From Candidatus Sumerlaeia bacterium (GTDB lineage Bacteria; Sumerlaeota; Sumerlaeia; SLMS01; JAHLLQ01): 36,214 nt of DNA. Positions within the stretch are counted from its first letter, which is position 1. Every line of letters begins with the position of its first letter. The translations under genes were made by a program, and so were the position numbers. Positions 7,102-15,470 of this stretch are shown here, in pieces. The notes beneath the pieces are model-generated. The model ran no database searches, had not been told where the DNA came from, and worked only from the letters and a program-made list of their open reading frames with translations. The stretch is from positions 1 through 36,214 of the forward strand of contig JAHCAW010000044.1 of NCBI GenBank assembly GCA_019634695.1. The letters are read 5' to 3'.

Positions 7102-8703
7102 ATGTCGGACGACGTGCCCCACGGCGCTTTGAGGCGCCTCCCGCCCATTCTTTATCGCCATTGTGGGTTGTGGATGTTCCTCGGCACGTGGGTGCTGTTC
7201 GCGATTCTCCAGCGACAGTATCTTGAGCTGCCCGCGTACCACGACGGGCGCTACTGGTGGGACAAGTCGGCCGGGCTGGCCGACCGCATCTGGTTTCCCT
7301 TCCTTGCCGAATACGATGCCGGGCATCCCCCGCTGGTCGGTTGGCTGGTGGCGCTGGCGTGGCAACTGCCCGTGCCGCGCATGCCCGCGATGCACGTGGT
7401 GCTGTGGGCCTTCCCGGCGTTGTTCGTGACGACGGTCTTCGAGTCCACCCGACGCGTGTTCGGGATCGGTGCGGCAGTCATCGCCGGCCTGTTGACAGCC
7501 TGCCATCCGACGGTGGTGGCCCAGGCGGTTCAACTGAATCTGGATCTGCCGCTGGCGGCCTTCGCGTGGCTGGCGATTCTGGCGGCCGTTGCCGGATGCC
7601 CGGCGGGACTCGCCGCCGCGCTGACGGCCGTCGCGCTGTGCAAGCTCAACGGCCTCTTCCTGCTCGTGCCGTTCGCCCTCTGGTGCGTGCTGCGCCTGGC
7701 GTGGCGCGGCGAGTTGCTCCGCGGGCGCGCGGTGGCCTGCGCGGCCTGGCCCCTGCTCGTTCCCGTCGCGGCCTTCGCCCTGTACCATGCGATGAAGTGG
7801 CGCCTGACGGGACACCTGTTCGACACGGGCGAGTTCGAGGGCGGGCACCAGATTGCCTTCGTCCGCACGATGTGGGATTTCGGCTATCGCGTGTTCAATA
7901 ATATAATGCAGGGTTCGAACCACAACGGCAACTGGTTCGTGGTCGCGGCTCTGGTCGTGCTGCTTCCGTTGGTGCTGGCGATGTCGGTCACGCCAACGCG
8001 ACGCGCGGCGACGGCACAGTGGTGGACGGAGCAACCCGCCGGGTCCGCACTGACCCGCGCCGAGTTCGTCGCGCTCCTGCTGCTCGTCGTCCTCTCGCAG
8101 GTGATGCTGCACGCCATGCGCAGCATCTACGCGATCGAGCGCTACTTCATCCTCTGCTACCCCGTGCTGTTCGTGCTGCTGGGCGGCGCGGTCACGGTGC
8201 TGGCGCGCGGGCGCGCAAGGCTGCTGCTGGCCCTCGCGGTTGTCGCCCCGTTGCTCGCGGTCTTCTGCCTGAAGTGGCATCCCGCGAATCTGGACCGCTT
8301 CCCGCCCGCACTGCGCAGCCGCCTGGTCTACCTGCCCGACGACATCTGCTCGAACCACGAGCAGAGCCTGGAGTTCGCCGACCTCTTCGGGTTGATGCGT
8401 GACGCGATGCGGGAACTCGAGCGCGAGCGCCCAGGCGAGCCCCGCTTTCTTGACGTGTGGTGGCCCTTCGATCTGGCGGCGACCGATCCCGCCCAAGGCA
8501 TCACGCCAACGGCCCACCACCTGTCCCGGCACCCCGAGACAGGCGAGCCCGACTACCGATTTGTCTTCAGCATGTGGGCCTGCCGGCAATCGCCGGACGA
8601 CGTGCTCGCCGCGCACCCGGGATTCCACCAAGGCTGGCTCGGCACGAAAGGGCGGTTGTGGCTGCTGGTGCTGCGACACGACAGCCTGGCCGCAGCCGAG
8701 TAA
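7102..8703 (+). CDS. GT39/ArnT-like integral membrane glycosyltransferase
   Basis: 533 aa with about ten hydrophobic segments spread from residue 20 to 400. It has the acidic first-loop signature of GT-C enzymes (YHDGRYWWDKSAGLADRIWFP, then AGHPPLVGWLVA) and a soluble C-terminal tail of about 140 residues. The family moves sugars from polyprenyl-phosphate donors onto lipids, glycans or proteins at the outer face of the inner membrane; the substrate is unknown. The ATG at 7102 follows the desaturase stop by 68 bp, with no clear Shine-Dalgarno site. A later start at 7174 would remove part of the first membrane segment. An AT-rich patch near 7898-7911 encodes FNNIMQG and contrasts with its GC-rich surroundings. 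Confidence 0.75.
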   Translation: MSDDVPHGALRRLPPILYRHCGLWMFLGTWVLFAILQRQYLELPAYHDGRYWWDKSAGLADRIWFPFLAEYDAGHPPLVGWLVALAWQLPVPRMPAMHVVLWAFPALFVTTVFESTRRVFGIGAAVIAGLLTACHPTVVAQAVQLNLDLPLAAFAWLAILAAVAGCPAGLAAALTAVALCKLNGLFLLVPFALWCVLRLAWRGELLRGRAVACAAWPLLVPVAAFALYHAMKWRLTGHLFDTGEFEGGHQIAFVRTMWDFGYRVFNNIMQGSNHNGNWFVVAALVVLLPLVLAMSVTPTRRAATAQWWTEQPAGSALTRAEFVALLLLVVLSQVMLHAMRSIYAIERYFILCYPVLFVLLGGAVTVLARGRARLLLALAVVAPLLAVFCLKWHPANLDRFPPALRSRLVYLPDDICSNHEQSLEFADLFGLMRDAMRELERERPGEPRFLDVWWPFDLAATDPAQGITPTAHHLSRHPETGEPDYRFVFSMWACRQSPDDVLAAHPGFHQGWLGTKGRLWLLVLRHDSLAAAE

Positions 8704-8720
8704 CCGCAGGCGCCAGTCGC

Positions 8721-9482
8721 TCAGCCCTCGGGCGGCGGCGACGAGGATTCGCGCTTGTTGACCTTGACCATCGCGGCACGCAGGACGCGGTCGCGCAGCA
8801 TCCAGCCCGGTCGCAGGGTCTCGAGCACAACGCCGTCGTCCTTCGACTCGTCCCAGGCCGTGGCGACGGCCTCGTGGTGCTGGGGATCGAAGGGTTCGCC
8901 GGCAGGATGGATCTCGGCGAGACCGTTGGACTGGAGCGTGCCGAGCAGCTCGCGGTGGATCATGCGAATGCCCTGACTGACGCTTGCAAGGTCCGTGGCC
9001 GTTTCGACCGACTGGAGCGCGAGGGCGAAATGGTCGAGCGCCGGGATGAGCGAATGCAGCAGGTCCTCTGCCGCGTACTTGCGGACGTCGTCGCGTTCCT
9101 TGGCATGGCGGCGGCGCTGGTTGTCGAGGTCGGCACGCGCCCGCAGCACCTGATCCTTCAGGTCGTCGCGTTCCTTCTCGAGCGCTTCCTTGGCGGCGAG
9201 CAATTCCGGCGACGGCTCGCCCTCGACGGGGACGAGGGTCGGCTCGGCAACCTCGGCGGGCGGCGGGGCGGCACAGTAGATACGGCGGCGCAGCGCGTAC
9301 TTCTTGCGGCGGCGCAGGCTCTTGTGTCCGGCGGGCGCGGGAACGGCGCTCGGGGCGACCGGAATTGGGGTCGGCTCGGGCGGCAGTGGGGTCTTGGGCT
9401 CCGGCGATGGGGGGTTGCTGCTTACGGGCGGCGTAACTCGAGTTGGTGCAATTATACGAGTCTTTGGCTTCGGAAGATCCAT
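8721..9482 (-). CDS. grpE: GrpE nucleotide exchange factor with long N-terminal extension
   Basis: 253 aa, against about 190-200 in E. coli. GrpE releases ADP from DnaK in the cytosolic heat-shock chaperone cycle. The core is clear: a long coiled-coil helix from about residue 91 (SPELLAAKEALEKERDDLKD and on, RARADLDNQRRRHAKE), then ALDHFALAL and the C-terminal beta domain (DPQHHEAVATAW, GWMLRDRVLRAAMVKV). The first 90 residues are unusual: a proline-rich stretch (about 17-50), then a very basic patch at 54-69 (KSLRRRKKYALRRRIY). I chose Met at 9482 because GAGGTG sits upstream. No dnaK or dnaJ is nearby. A 7 bp dyad lies in the leader (9513-9533). Confidence 0.92.
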   Translation of the reverse strand: MDLPKPKTRIIAPTRVTPPVSSNPPSPEPKTPLPPEPTPIPVAPSAVPAPAGHKSLRRRKKYALRRRIYCAAPPPAEVAEPTLVPVEGEPSPELLAAKEALEKERDDLKDQVLRARADLDNQRRRHAKERDDVRKYAAEDLLHSLIPALDHFALALQSVETATDLASVSQGIRMIHRELLGTLQSNGLAEIHPAGEPFDPQHHEAVATAWDESKDDGVVLETLRPGWMLRDRVLRAAMVKVNKRESSSPPPEG

Positions 9483-9512
9483 ATCGCAGGGGCACCTCGG
9501 GATTCTGGGCGG

Positions 9513-9533
9513 GACGGGTCCTGGCAACCCGTC
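9513..9533. promoter_or_regulatory. 7 bp dyad in the grpE leader
   Basis: GACGGGT-N7-ACCCGTC, a perfect inverted repeat 31-51 bases before the grpE start codon. No T-tract follows on either strand. It does not match the CIRCE (HrcA) sequence. It could be an operator or an RNA hairpin. Confidence 0.3.
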
Positions 9534-9648
9534 AGCATGGCAGCCTGAGTCTCGGGCTCGAGTCCCGGACGAGCGGGGCCACCGTCCTCAGGACACACGG
9601 TGCCGTCAAGGGAACGAAGCAGGGCGATGCGGAGTGAGGGGCACGACG

Positions 9649-10974
9649 TCAGCCAGAACGGCCCGGACGGACGGCCGCGGCGCCGTCGCGGGCAACCATC
9701 TCGCCTTCGCGCAGGCCGTCGCGGACGACGACGCGCCCGCCGTTGCGCACGCCCAGTTCGACTGCCCGGGACGTGGCCACTCCCTGGGCGTCCACGACGG
9801 TGACGACCGGATGGCCGTCGGCCCAGCGCACCGCGTCGATCGGCACGGCCAGGACGTCGGTGTGGCGCTCGAGCACAATGGAGACCTGCGCCGTGATGCC
9901 CGGTTTGACGCGCGGGTCCGGGGCGTCGAAGGCGATGGTGATCTCGAAAACCTTCTGGCCCGAGTAGCCTTCGGCCTGAACGAGCACGCCGGCGGCACTG
10001 GCCTCGCGCGCGATGGCGACCTTGCCGATGTTGGTGACGCGGCCGTTGAGCCGTAGGCCGTCGTAGGCGTCGAAGGTGATGCGCACCGGCTGGCCGACGG
10101 CGACGCGGTGCAGGTCGCCCTCGGGGATCTGGCTGCGCAGGATCAGGGTCGAGAGGTCGGGGATTTCGCCGATCGGCTGGCCTTCGCGGACGCTGTCGCC
10201 GGGCTTGGCTTCGACCATGCGTTGGCTGCCCCAGTCCCATCGCTTGGTGCGCAGGAACATGCCGGTAACGGGTGCCTGGATGCGGGAGGCGGCGATGCGC
10301 TGCTGGGCGAGGTCGATCTGGCGCCGGGCCTGGGCACCGCGCACGGCATGGCGATCGATGGTGGTCAGGTTGGAGGTGCGGCCGGTTTCGCTGTTGATGG
10401 CCTCGGTGCGCAGGTCGAGGTCGCGGGTGACGGTTGAGAGTCGGGTGCTGGAGACGCGGAACTCGGCCTCGCGAAAGTCGTCTGCCGGCACGACGTTCTG
10501 CTCGAGCAGGACGGCGGTCTCGGCCATGCGGTTGTTGGTGTCCTCGAGGCGGGCGCGTTCGTAGGCGAGTTGCGACTCGGCGAAGTCGACGTCCAGGGTG
10601 CCCGAGCGCAGCGCGATCGTCAGGGACTCGATGGAGGCCTCGAGCTCGGAGCGGATCGACTTGAGGTCGTTGAGCCGGTCCTCAAGCGTCGTGATGTGCG
10701 CCTCGTTTTCCATGACGAGGACATCCTGTCCCACCTCGACCATTTGGCCGGTCTCGGCAAGGTGGATCAGCATGCCGCGGAACGGGGCGGTGATGGGTAC
10801 GACGCGGGTGGCTTCGACGACGCCGACTTCCTCGAGCAGGACCTCGAGGTTGGAGCGAGCGATCGCCACGGCCGGCGGGGCGTCCGAAGAGCCCGAAGCC
10901 CCGATGCCGCAGGCCGTCGCCCCGCCCAGCAGGGCGGCGGCGACGACGAGAATGCGGCTCAGGGCTGCGGACAT
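9649..10974 (-). CDS. HlyD/RND-type periplasmic adaptor (membrane fusion protein), probable lipoprotein
   Basis: 441 aa. The N-terminus (MSAALSRILVVAAALLGGATAC) is a signal peptide ending in a weak lipobox, with Cys22 as the possible lipidation site. A barrel-sandwich half-motif follows (ITAPFRGMLIHLAETGQMVEVGQDVL), then a long alpha-helical hairpin (about 95-220), the second lipoyl half (IQAPVTGMFLRTKRW, then KPGDSVREGQPIGEIPDL), a beta-barrel (VAVGQPVRITFDAYDGLRLNGRVTNIG) and a membrane-proximal domain. Adaptors of this family bridge an inner-membrane RND or ABC pump and an outer-membrane channel. No pump gene is in the window. It begins 8 bp after the stop of the CapD-GT2 gene, so it is co-transcribed with glycan synthesis and may serve export of that product. 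Confidence 0.9.
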   Translation of the reverse strand: MSAALSRILVVAAALLGGATACGIGASGSSDAPPAVAIARSNLEVLLEEVGVVEATRVVPITAPFRGMLIHLAETGQMVEVGQDVLVMENEAHITTLEDRLNDLKSIRSELEASIESLTIALRSGTLDVDFAESQLAYERARLEDTNNRMAETAVLLEQNVVPADDFREAEFRVSSTRLSTVTRDLDLRTEAINSETGRTSNLTTIDRHAVRGAQARRQIDLAQQRIAASRIQAPVTGMFLRTKRWDWGSQRMVEAKPGDSVREGQPIGEIPDLSTLILRSQIPEGDLHRVAVGQPVRITFDAYDGLRLNGRVTNIGKVAIAREASAAGVLVQAEGYSGQKVFEITIAFDAPDPRVKPGITAQVSIVLERHTDVLAVPIDAVRWADGHPVVTVVDAQGVATSRAVELGVRNGGRVVVRDGLREGEMVARDGAAAVRPGRSG

Positions 10975-10982
10975 GGGCGGGG

Positions 10983-13900
10983 TCAGCGGCTGCGGTTGAT
11001 GGCGATGCGGCGACGCAGGGCTTCCTGGCGCGCGCGGTTCTTGTTCTTGTACTTCATCTCCGGATCGCGGATGACGTCCGTATTGTCCCCGTGCCGGCGG
11101 TAGTAGTATAGCACATCGTGGACCCGATCCACGTCGTACTTCTCGCCGGTCTTGAGGACCATGTCGTAGTCCTCGCCGAAGTTGCCGTAGTGCTCCTCGT
11201 CGTAGTAGCCAAACTCCTCGAGGACGGCCTTGGGGAAGACGCGCAGGGCGCCGGCGCCGTCGCGGCGCAGGATCTGGTTGCGCGAGTAGCCGCTGTGCGT
11301 GATCGGGGCGACGTCCTCGATGACGACGGCATTCTCGTCCATCAGGCGGTAGTAGCTGATCGCCAGGCCGCACTTGGGATGGCTCTCCATGTGGGAGACC
11401 ATCTTCTCCAGGGTGGTCGGGGCGTACTGGTCGTCGCTGTCGAGCTGGCAGATATACTTGCCGCGGGCGGCCTTGATGCCCTCGTTGAGCGCCGAGGCGA
11501 TGCTCGAGCCCTTGCCGTGAATCAGGCGCACGCGCGGGTCCTCGGCGGCCATCTGCTTCACCACCTCGATGGTGCCATCGGTCGAGCCGTTGTCGATGAC
11601 GATGACCTCGAAGTCCGAGAAGGTGCCTTCGAGCACCTTGCCGATCGCGTTGCCGATGAAGCGCCGACGATTGAGCACCGGGATGACCACGGAGGCCAGC
11701 ACCTCGGGCTTTGTCTTCGGCTGCGGAACGGAGACGGTCGCGTGGTCGATCCACGCGCCCCAGCGCTTGAGCGCCTTCTCGAACGAGGCGGTCACCTCGG
11801 CGTCCATGTCGGCCGGATAAAAGACGTAGGAGAAGCCGCCCAGCGGCCCCTTGCCCGGCGAGTAGAGCGCGCCGGATTTCGTGGCCTCGTCGGACTCGGG
11901 CTGCACGACGGTGACGAGCGGCTCGACCAGACGGACGAAGATGCCGTCGTCCATCAGGCGCAGGTGGGCGTCGTACTCCCAGGCGTGCTTGAGGCTGGCA
12001 TCGAAGCATCCGACGGCGCGGATGGCATCGACCTTGTAGGCCATGACGGGCCCGAACTCGAAGCGCTCGTGCGGGCAGCCGTCGTGATCGTGCACGATGA
12101 CGGTCTCTTCCTTGGCGCCGGTGCGGATGATGTGGGAGGCGTAGGCGAGGACAGCCTGCGAGTCGCGGGTGAGAGCCTCGCGCAGCGCCTGGGCGAAGCC
12201 GGGCGCGAAGCGCAGGTTTGCGGCAACCGAGCACAGGATCGAGCCGGCGGGGCAGGCCGCCAGGGCGGCATTCCAACGCGCCGCGGGCGAGTCCAGTGTG
12301 CCGGTCAGGGTCTGGACGCGATTGCTCCAGGCCGCCGGGGCGACGCCGGCGTCCGGCACGCCATAGAGGATCAGACTGCTGGCGGGTCCGGCCACGTCGG
12401 CCAGGTGGGCGAGGAACTCGTCGCGCTCGCGCGCGCCGACGCCGTCCAGATTGGCGTAAAAGACAATTGTCGTGGCCGTGCCGGCCGGGCTGCTTCCTGT
12501 CATCGGTTCTTCCCCTGAAGTGATGTGATGTGAGCCCTGTTGGGGGGGCTCCTCCCCTTGAAGCTGGCTGAGCATGTCGGGCTGCAAGGTGTCGCCCGCG
12601 TCCTCGACGGATTCGGGCTCGGGTTCGGGTGTCGGTTCCGGGAGTCTGCCGACGGGCAGCTCGGGGGCGTCGGCGGGGAACTCGGGCTGGCGAATCTCGA
12701 CGGAGGGAAAGATCTCGTCCTCGGGCGGCGGTGTGGCGCTGCCCTCGATGCCGGCGAGCGCCAGAGCAGGCACGGCTGCCGAGGAGGGGACCGCATCGAG
12801 CACCAACGGCGCTTCTTCTACCGCCGGCGCCACCTCGCCGGACGGGGCGACGGGCTCCGGCGCGGCGGGTTGCTCGGGCTCCTGGGTGGCAAACAGATCG
12901 GGCTGGTCGGCGACGCGCACGATGGCGACCCGGGGCTTCTCGGCCTGATCGTCCTCGGCGCGCACCGAGGGCTGGAAGTCGGGCAGGGCCTGGCGCAGGC
13001 GGTCGAGCAGCGCGGGGCGGTCGCCGGTCTCGGCCAGTTCGCGCAGGTCGCCCAGCAGTTGCTGGGTGGCCTGCCAGTCCGGGACGTTGCGCGCCGCGAC
13101 GAACCAGACCTTGTCGATCGAGGCAGACTGGGCACCCTCTTCGGCGGTGAGCAGCTCCTCGCGAATCTTCTCGCCGGGACGCAGGCCGGTGAATTGAATC
13201 TCCATGTCGGTGCCTTCGCGCAGGCCGGACAGCGCGAGCATCTGGCGGACGAGATCGACGACGCGAACCGGTTCGCCCATGTCGAGCAGGAAGAGCAGGC
13301 CGGTGTCAGAGCGCCGACCGGCTTGCAGGACCAGACTGACCGCCTCGGCGACCGTCATGAAGTAGCGGGTGGCTTCGGGGTGCGTGATCGTCACGGGCCC
13401 GCCGGCGGCGATCTGGCGCTCGAAGGTGCGCAGCGCGGAGCCGCGGCTGCCCAGCACGTTCCCGAATCGCACGGCCTGGAAGACGGTCTCGGACCGCGGC
13501 GCCAGGCTGAAGATGGTCTGCTCGGCGAGGCGCTTCGTCGCGCCCATGATCCCGGCCGGACGAACGGCCTTGTCCGACGAGACGAGCACGAAACGGCCGG
13601 CCTTGTGCTGGTGCGCCATCCAGGCCAGCACGGCCGTGCCCACGACGTTGTTCTTTACTGCCTCCTCGGGGTGGTCCTCCATGAGATCGACGTGCTTGTG
13701 GGCCGCGGCATGGAAGACGACGTCGGGGCGATGGCGCGCGAACAGGGCATCCATGGCGGCCTGATCGCGCACGTCGGCGATGACGGGAATCAAAGTGGTC
13801 TGGCCGGCGCGGGGTGCGAGTTCCTCGCGCACCTCGTGGATCGAATGCTCGCCCTTGCCGAGCAGCAGCAGCACGCGCGGGCCGCAGGCGAGCGCCTGGC

Positions 13901-14879
13901 GGGCAAGCTCGGAGCCGATGGACCCGCCCGCGCCGGTGATGAGCACGACGCGGTCGCGCAGGTAGTTCTCGGCCTCGGGCAGGGCGAGCCGAACGGGCTC
14001 GCGGCCCAGCAGGTCCTCGATGCGCACGCCGCGCACGGGTCGCACGTCCACGCGACCGTCCGCGATGTCGCGCATCGCCGGCACGATATGGAACTGCACG
14101 CGGGCATCCTGACAATGGCGGACCACCTCGCGGCGCAGCGCCGGATCATCCTCGTCGAGCGCGATCAGCACGGCGCCGATCGCGTATTCGCGAAGCAACT
14201 CGGGAATACGGTCAATGCGGCCACGCACCGGGATGCCGTGCAACGTGGTGCCGACTCGGTTCGGCGAGGCCGCCACCGCGCACACGGGACGGAAGCGCGC
14301 CTGCGGCGAGCGGCGCATGTCGCGCAGGGCGGTCTCGGCGACGTCGCCGGCGCCGACCACCAGCGTGGCGGGCGCGCTGCTCTCCACCGAGGCCGACTGA
14401 CTCTCGATCCACAGGCGCCGGCTGAAACGGAAACCACCGGTCAGGCACAGCGAGATGAAGAAGTACATCCCCAGCACCCCGAAGGGCACGCGCATCACGT
14501 GCGAGGCGGGGTCGGCGATGTGCAGCAACGGCAGGTCGAAGAACGACGTCCGGGTCTGGATGTAGGAGTTGAAGGCGACCCAGAAGGCCGCATGGATGGC
14601 GGTGGCGAGCACCATGGCCCGGGCCTCCGCCATGCCGACGTAGCGCGCGATGCCCTCGTAGCAGCGGAAACCGTAGTACAGCAGCACATGCGTGCCGACC
14701 ACCCAGACGAGCAGCAGGCGCATCTGCTCGACGTAGCCGTAGGCCGGCGTGCTCTCGTAGGAGGGAATCGAAAAGTCGTGGCGAAACAGGTAGGCCAGCA
14801 CCCAGGCGAGCGCCAGCAGGACGACATCGACGACGACAAGGACGGCACGACGAGCGGGAGCGGAGAGCGGGGTGGCCAT
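10983..14879 (-). CDS. CapD/FlaA1-type nucleotide-sugar dehydratase/epimerase fused to tandem GT2 glycosyltransferase
   Basis: 1298 aa, in four parts. (1) Four membrane helices (about 10-165), as in WbpM/CapD. (2) A CoA-binding-type Rossmann domain (about 170-300). (3) An NAD-dependent epimerase/dehydratase domain with GAGGSIGSE near 315, SSDKAV plus MGATK (the Ser-Met-Lys triad of inverting 4,6-dehydratases), and FTGLRPGEKIREELL. (4) After a Pro/Glu-rich linker (about 640-790), two GT2-like halves: a degenerate first half and a canonical second (ASVVIPVLNRR, VIDNGSTDGT, QLDSDDQYA). It would make a 4-keto-6-deoxy UDP-HexNAc and transfer sugar at the cytosolic membrane face. The start at 14879 follows an AGG site and begins the first helix. 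Odd point: Met793 has its own AGGGGAAG site and an ATGA junction (12500-12503), preceded by a C7 run, so this may be two genes. Confidence 0.88.
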   Translation of the reverse strand: MATPLSAPARRAVLVVVDVVLLALAWVLAYLFRHDFSIPSYESTPAYGYVEQMRLLLVWVVGTHVLLYYGFRCYEGIARYVGMAEARAMVLATAIHAAFWVAFNSYIQTRTSFFDLPLLHIADPASHVMRVPFGVLGMYFFISLCLTGGFRFSRRLWIESQSASVESSAPATLVVGAGDVAETALRDMRRSPQARFRPVCAVAASPNRVGTTLHGIPVRGRIDRIPELLREYAIGAVLIALDEDDPALRREVVRHCQDARVQFHIVPAMRDIADGRVDVRPVRGVRIEDLLGREPVRLALPEAENYLRDRVVLITGAGGSIGSELARQALACGPRVLLLLGKGEHSIHEVREELAPRAGQTTLIPVIADVRDQAAMDALFARHRPDVVFHAAAHKHVDLMEDHPEEAVKNNVVGTAVLAWMAHQHKAGRFVLVSSDKAVRPAGIMGATKRLAEQTIFSLAPRSETVFQAVRFGNVLGSRGSALRTFERQIAAGGPVTITHPEATRYFMTVAEAVSLVLQAGRRSDTGLLFLLDMGEPVRVVDLVRQMLALSGLREGTDMEIQFTGLRPGEKIREELLTAEEGAQSASIDKVWFVAARNVPDWQATQQLLGDLRELAETGDRPALLDRLRQALPDFQPSVRAEDDQAEKPRVAIVRVADQPDLFATQEPEQPAAPEPVAPSGEVAPAVEEAPLVLDAVPSSAAVPALALAGIEGSATPPPEDEIFPSVEIRQPEFPADAPELPVGRLPEPTPEPEPESVEDAGDTLQPDMLSQLQGEEPPQQGSHHITSGEEPMTGSSPAGTATTIVFYANLDGVGARERDEFLAHLADVAGPASSLILYGVPDAGVAPAAWSNRVQTLTGTLDSPAARWNAALAACPAGSILCSVAANLRFAPGFAQALREALTRDSQAVLAYASHIIRTGAKEETVIVHDHDGCPHERFEFGPVMAYKVDAIRAVGCFDASLKHAWEYDAHLRLMDDGIFVRLVEPLVTVVQPESDEATKSGALYSPGKGPLGGFSYVFYPADMDAEVTASFEKALKRWGAWIDHATVSVPQPKTKPEVLASVVIPVLNRRRFIGNAIGKVLEGTFSDFEVIVIDNGSTDGTIEVVKQMAAEDPRVRLIHGKGSSIASALNEGIKAARGKYICQLDSDDQYAPTTLEKMVSHMESHPKCGLAISYYRLMDENAVVIEDVAPITHSGYSRNQILRRDGAGALRVFPKAVLEEFGYYDEEHYGNFGEDYDMVLKTGEKYDVDRVHDVLYYYRRHGDNTDVIRDPEMKYKNKNRARQEALRRRIAINRSR
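12500..12548 (-). other. Internal Shine-Dalgarno, ATGA junction and C7 run in the CapD-GT2 gene
   Basis: Reading leftward: seven C (12548-12542), then AGGGGAAG with 5 bases to an in-frame ATG at 12503. In the frame reached by loss of one C, translation ends at a TGA (12502-12500) that overlaps this ATG as ATGA, the classic layout of two coupled genes. As given, the sequence is open straight through. Confidence 0.55.
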
Positions 14880-15235
14880 GGGTTGTCGCCTGAAAGTCCC
14901 GCGGAGCGGGGCGAGTTGATGCGGCGGGCGGGCAAGAGGATGCTGCGGCCCCGGCGGCGGTTCAACCCCGATTGGGGCGCTCGGGCGGGAAAGCGTACAA
15001 CTGAGGCTGGAGAGGTTCGGCCGCAGGAGCACGGCTGACGGGACCGCGGCTGGGCGCCTGACGCCGGAGCGGCTGTCGCAGACTTGATGCGCACGGCTGT
15101 GCAAATGTTGCGCGGACGCGACAGGACTTGCGGGGTTGACGCAGGGGCGCAGCGGCTGGTCCGCGTACGGCTGGGTGCGAGGGGGTAAGGCGCCGGAGTC
15201 GGGCTTGACGGGAAAGTGCTTTCAGATACCCGAAT

Positions 15236-15278
15236 CGGCATAAAAACAGAACCCCGGGGTGGGAGGATCACCCCGGGG
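15236..15278 (-). terminator. Leftward 10 bp hairpin with T-rich tail in the capD leader
   Basis: CCCCGGGGTG-N7-CACCCCGGGG is a perfect 10 bp stem. On the minus strand it is followed by TTCTGTTTTTATG, as in an intrinsic terminator or attenuator. It lies about 375-400 bases before the CapD start and about 40-65 bases after the expected start of the sigma-54-like promoter. A smaller hairpin (CCACT-GAGCA-AGTGG, then CCTTTT) lies between them at 15289-15303. Confidence 0.65.
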
Positions 15279-15328
15279 CTGCAAAAGGCCACTTGCTCAG
15301 TGGTAAGGTCTTTGGCGGAATAAGGCCA

Positions 15329-15345
15329 AGCCTGATTCGTGCCAA
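15329..15345 (-). promoter_or_regulatory. Sigma-54-like (-24/-12) promoter for the CapD-GT2/adaptor operon
   Basis: The minus strand reads TTGGCACGAATCAGGCT. The -24 half is a full match to YTGGCACG, the invariant GG-N10-GC spacing is kept, and the -12 half (AGGCT) differs from TTGCW at two bases. It points toward the CapD-GT2 gene. Sigma-54 promoters need an AAA+ activator; no such gene is in the window. Confidence 0.45.
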
Positions 15346-15470
15346 TTGCGCCGAGCGCTGGTGGCGGGGCTCGGGAATCCATACAGAGGGGGAGAATCCG
15401 GTTGTCGGCCACGGGGGAGCAGACTAGAGAATGAGCCGAGCCCGGACCCGGGCGATGCGGGGGCGGACCG

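Larger units (their letters stand above)
14880..15470. other. 591 bp divergent intergenic region between the two glycan units
   Basis: It holds, from right to left, the sigma-54-like promoter (15329-15345), the small hairpin (15289-15303) and the strong hairpin with T-rich tail (15236-15278), then about 355 bp of GC-rich leader before CapD with no gene I can support. The open frames that cross it have no family resemblance. I see no clear promoter for the rightward unit. Confidence 0.6.

Noticed and set aside
7908..7925. GGGTTCGAACC resembles the T-arm of a tRNA.
   Set aside because: It lies in the middle of a well-supported membrane glycosyltransferase frame, and no acceptor, D-arm or anticodon stem can be folded around it.
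6988..9495. Long minus-strand open frame (835 codons) across the GT39-like gene and grpE.
   Set aside because: Low-complexity Arg/Gln/Pro-rich shadow; real domains are seen in the other frames.
12540..15038. Long plus-strand open frame (832 codons) opposite the CapD-GT2 gene.
   Set aside because: It is a GC-rich antisense shadow with no family resemblance; the minus strand holds clear catalytic motifs over the whole length.
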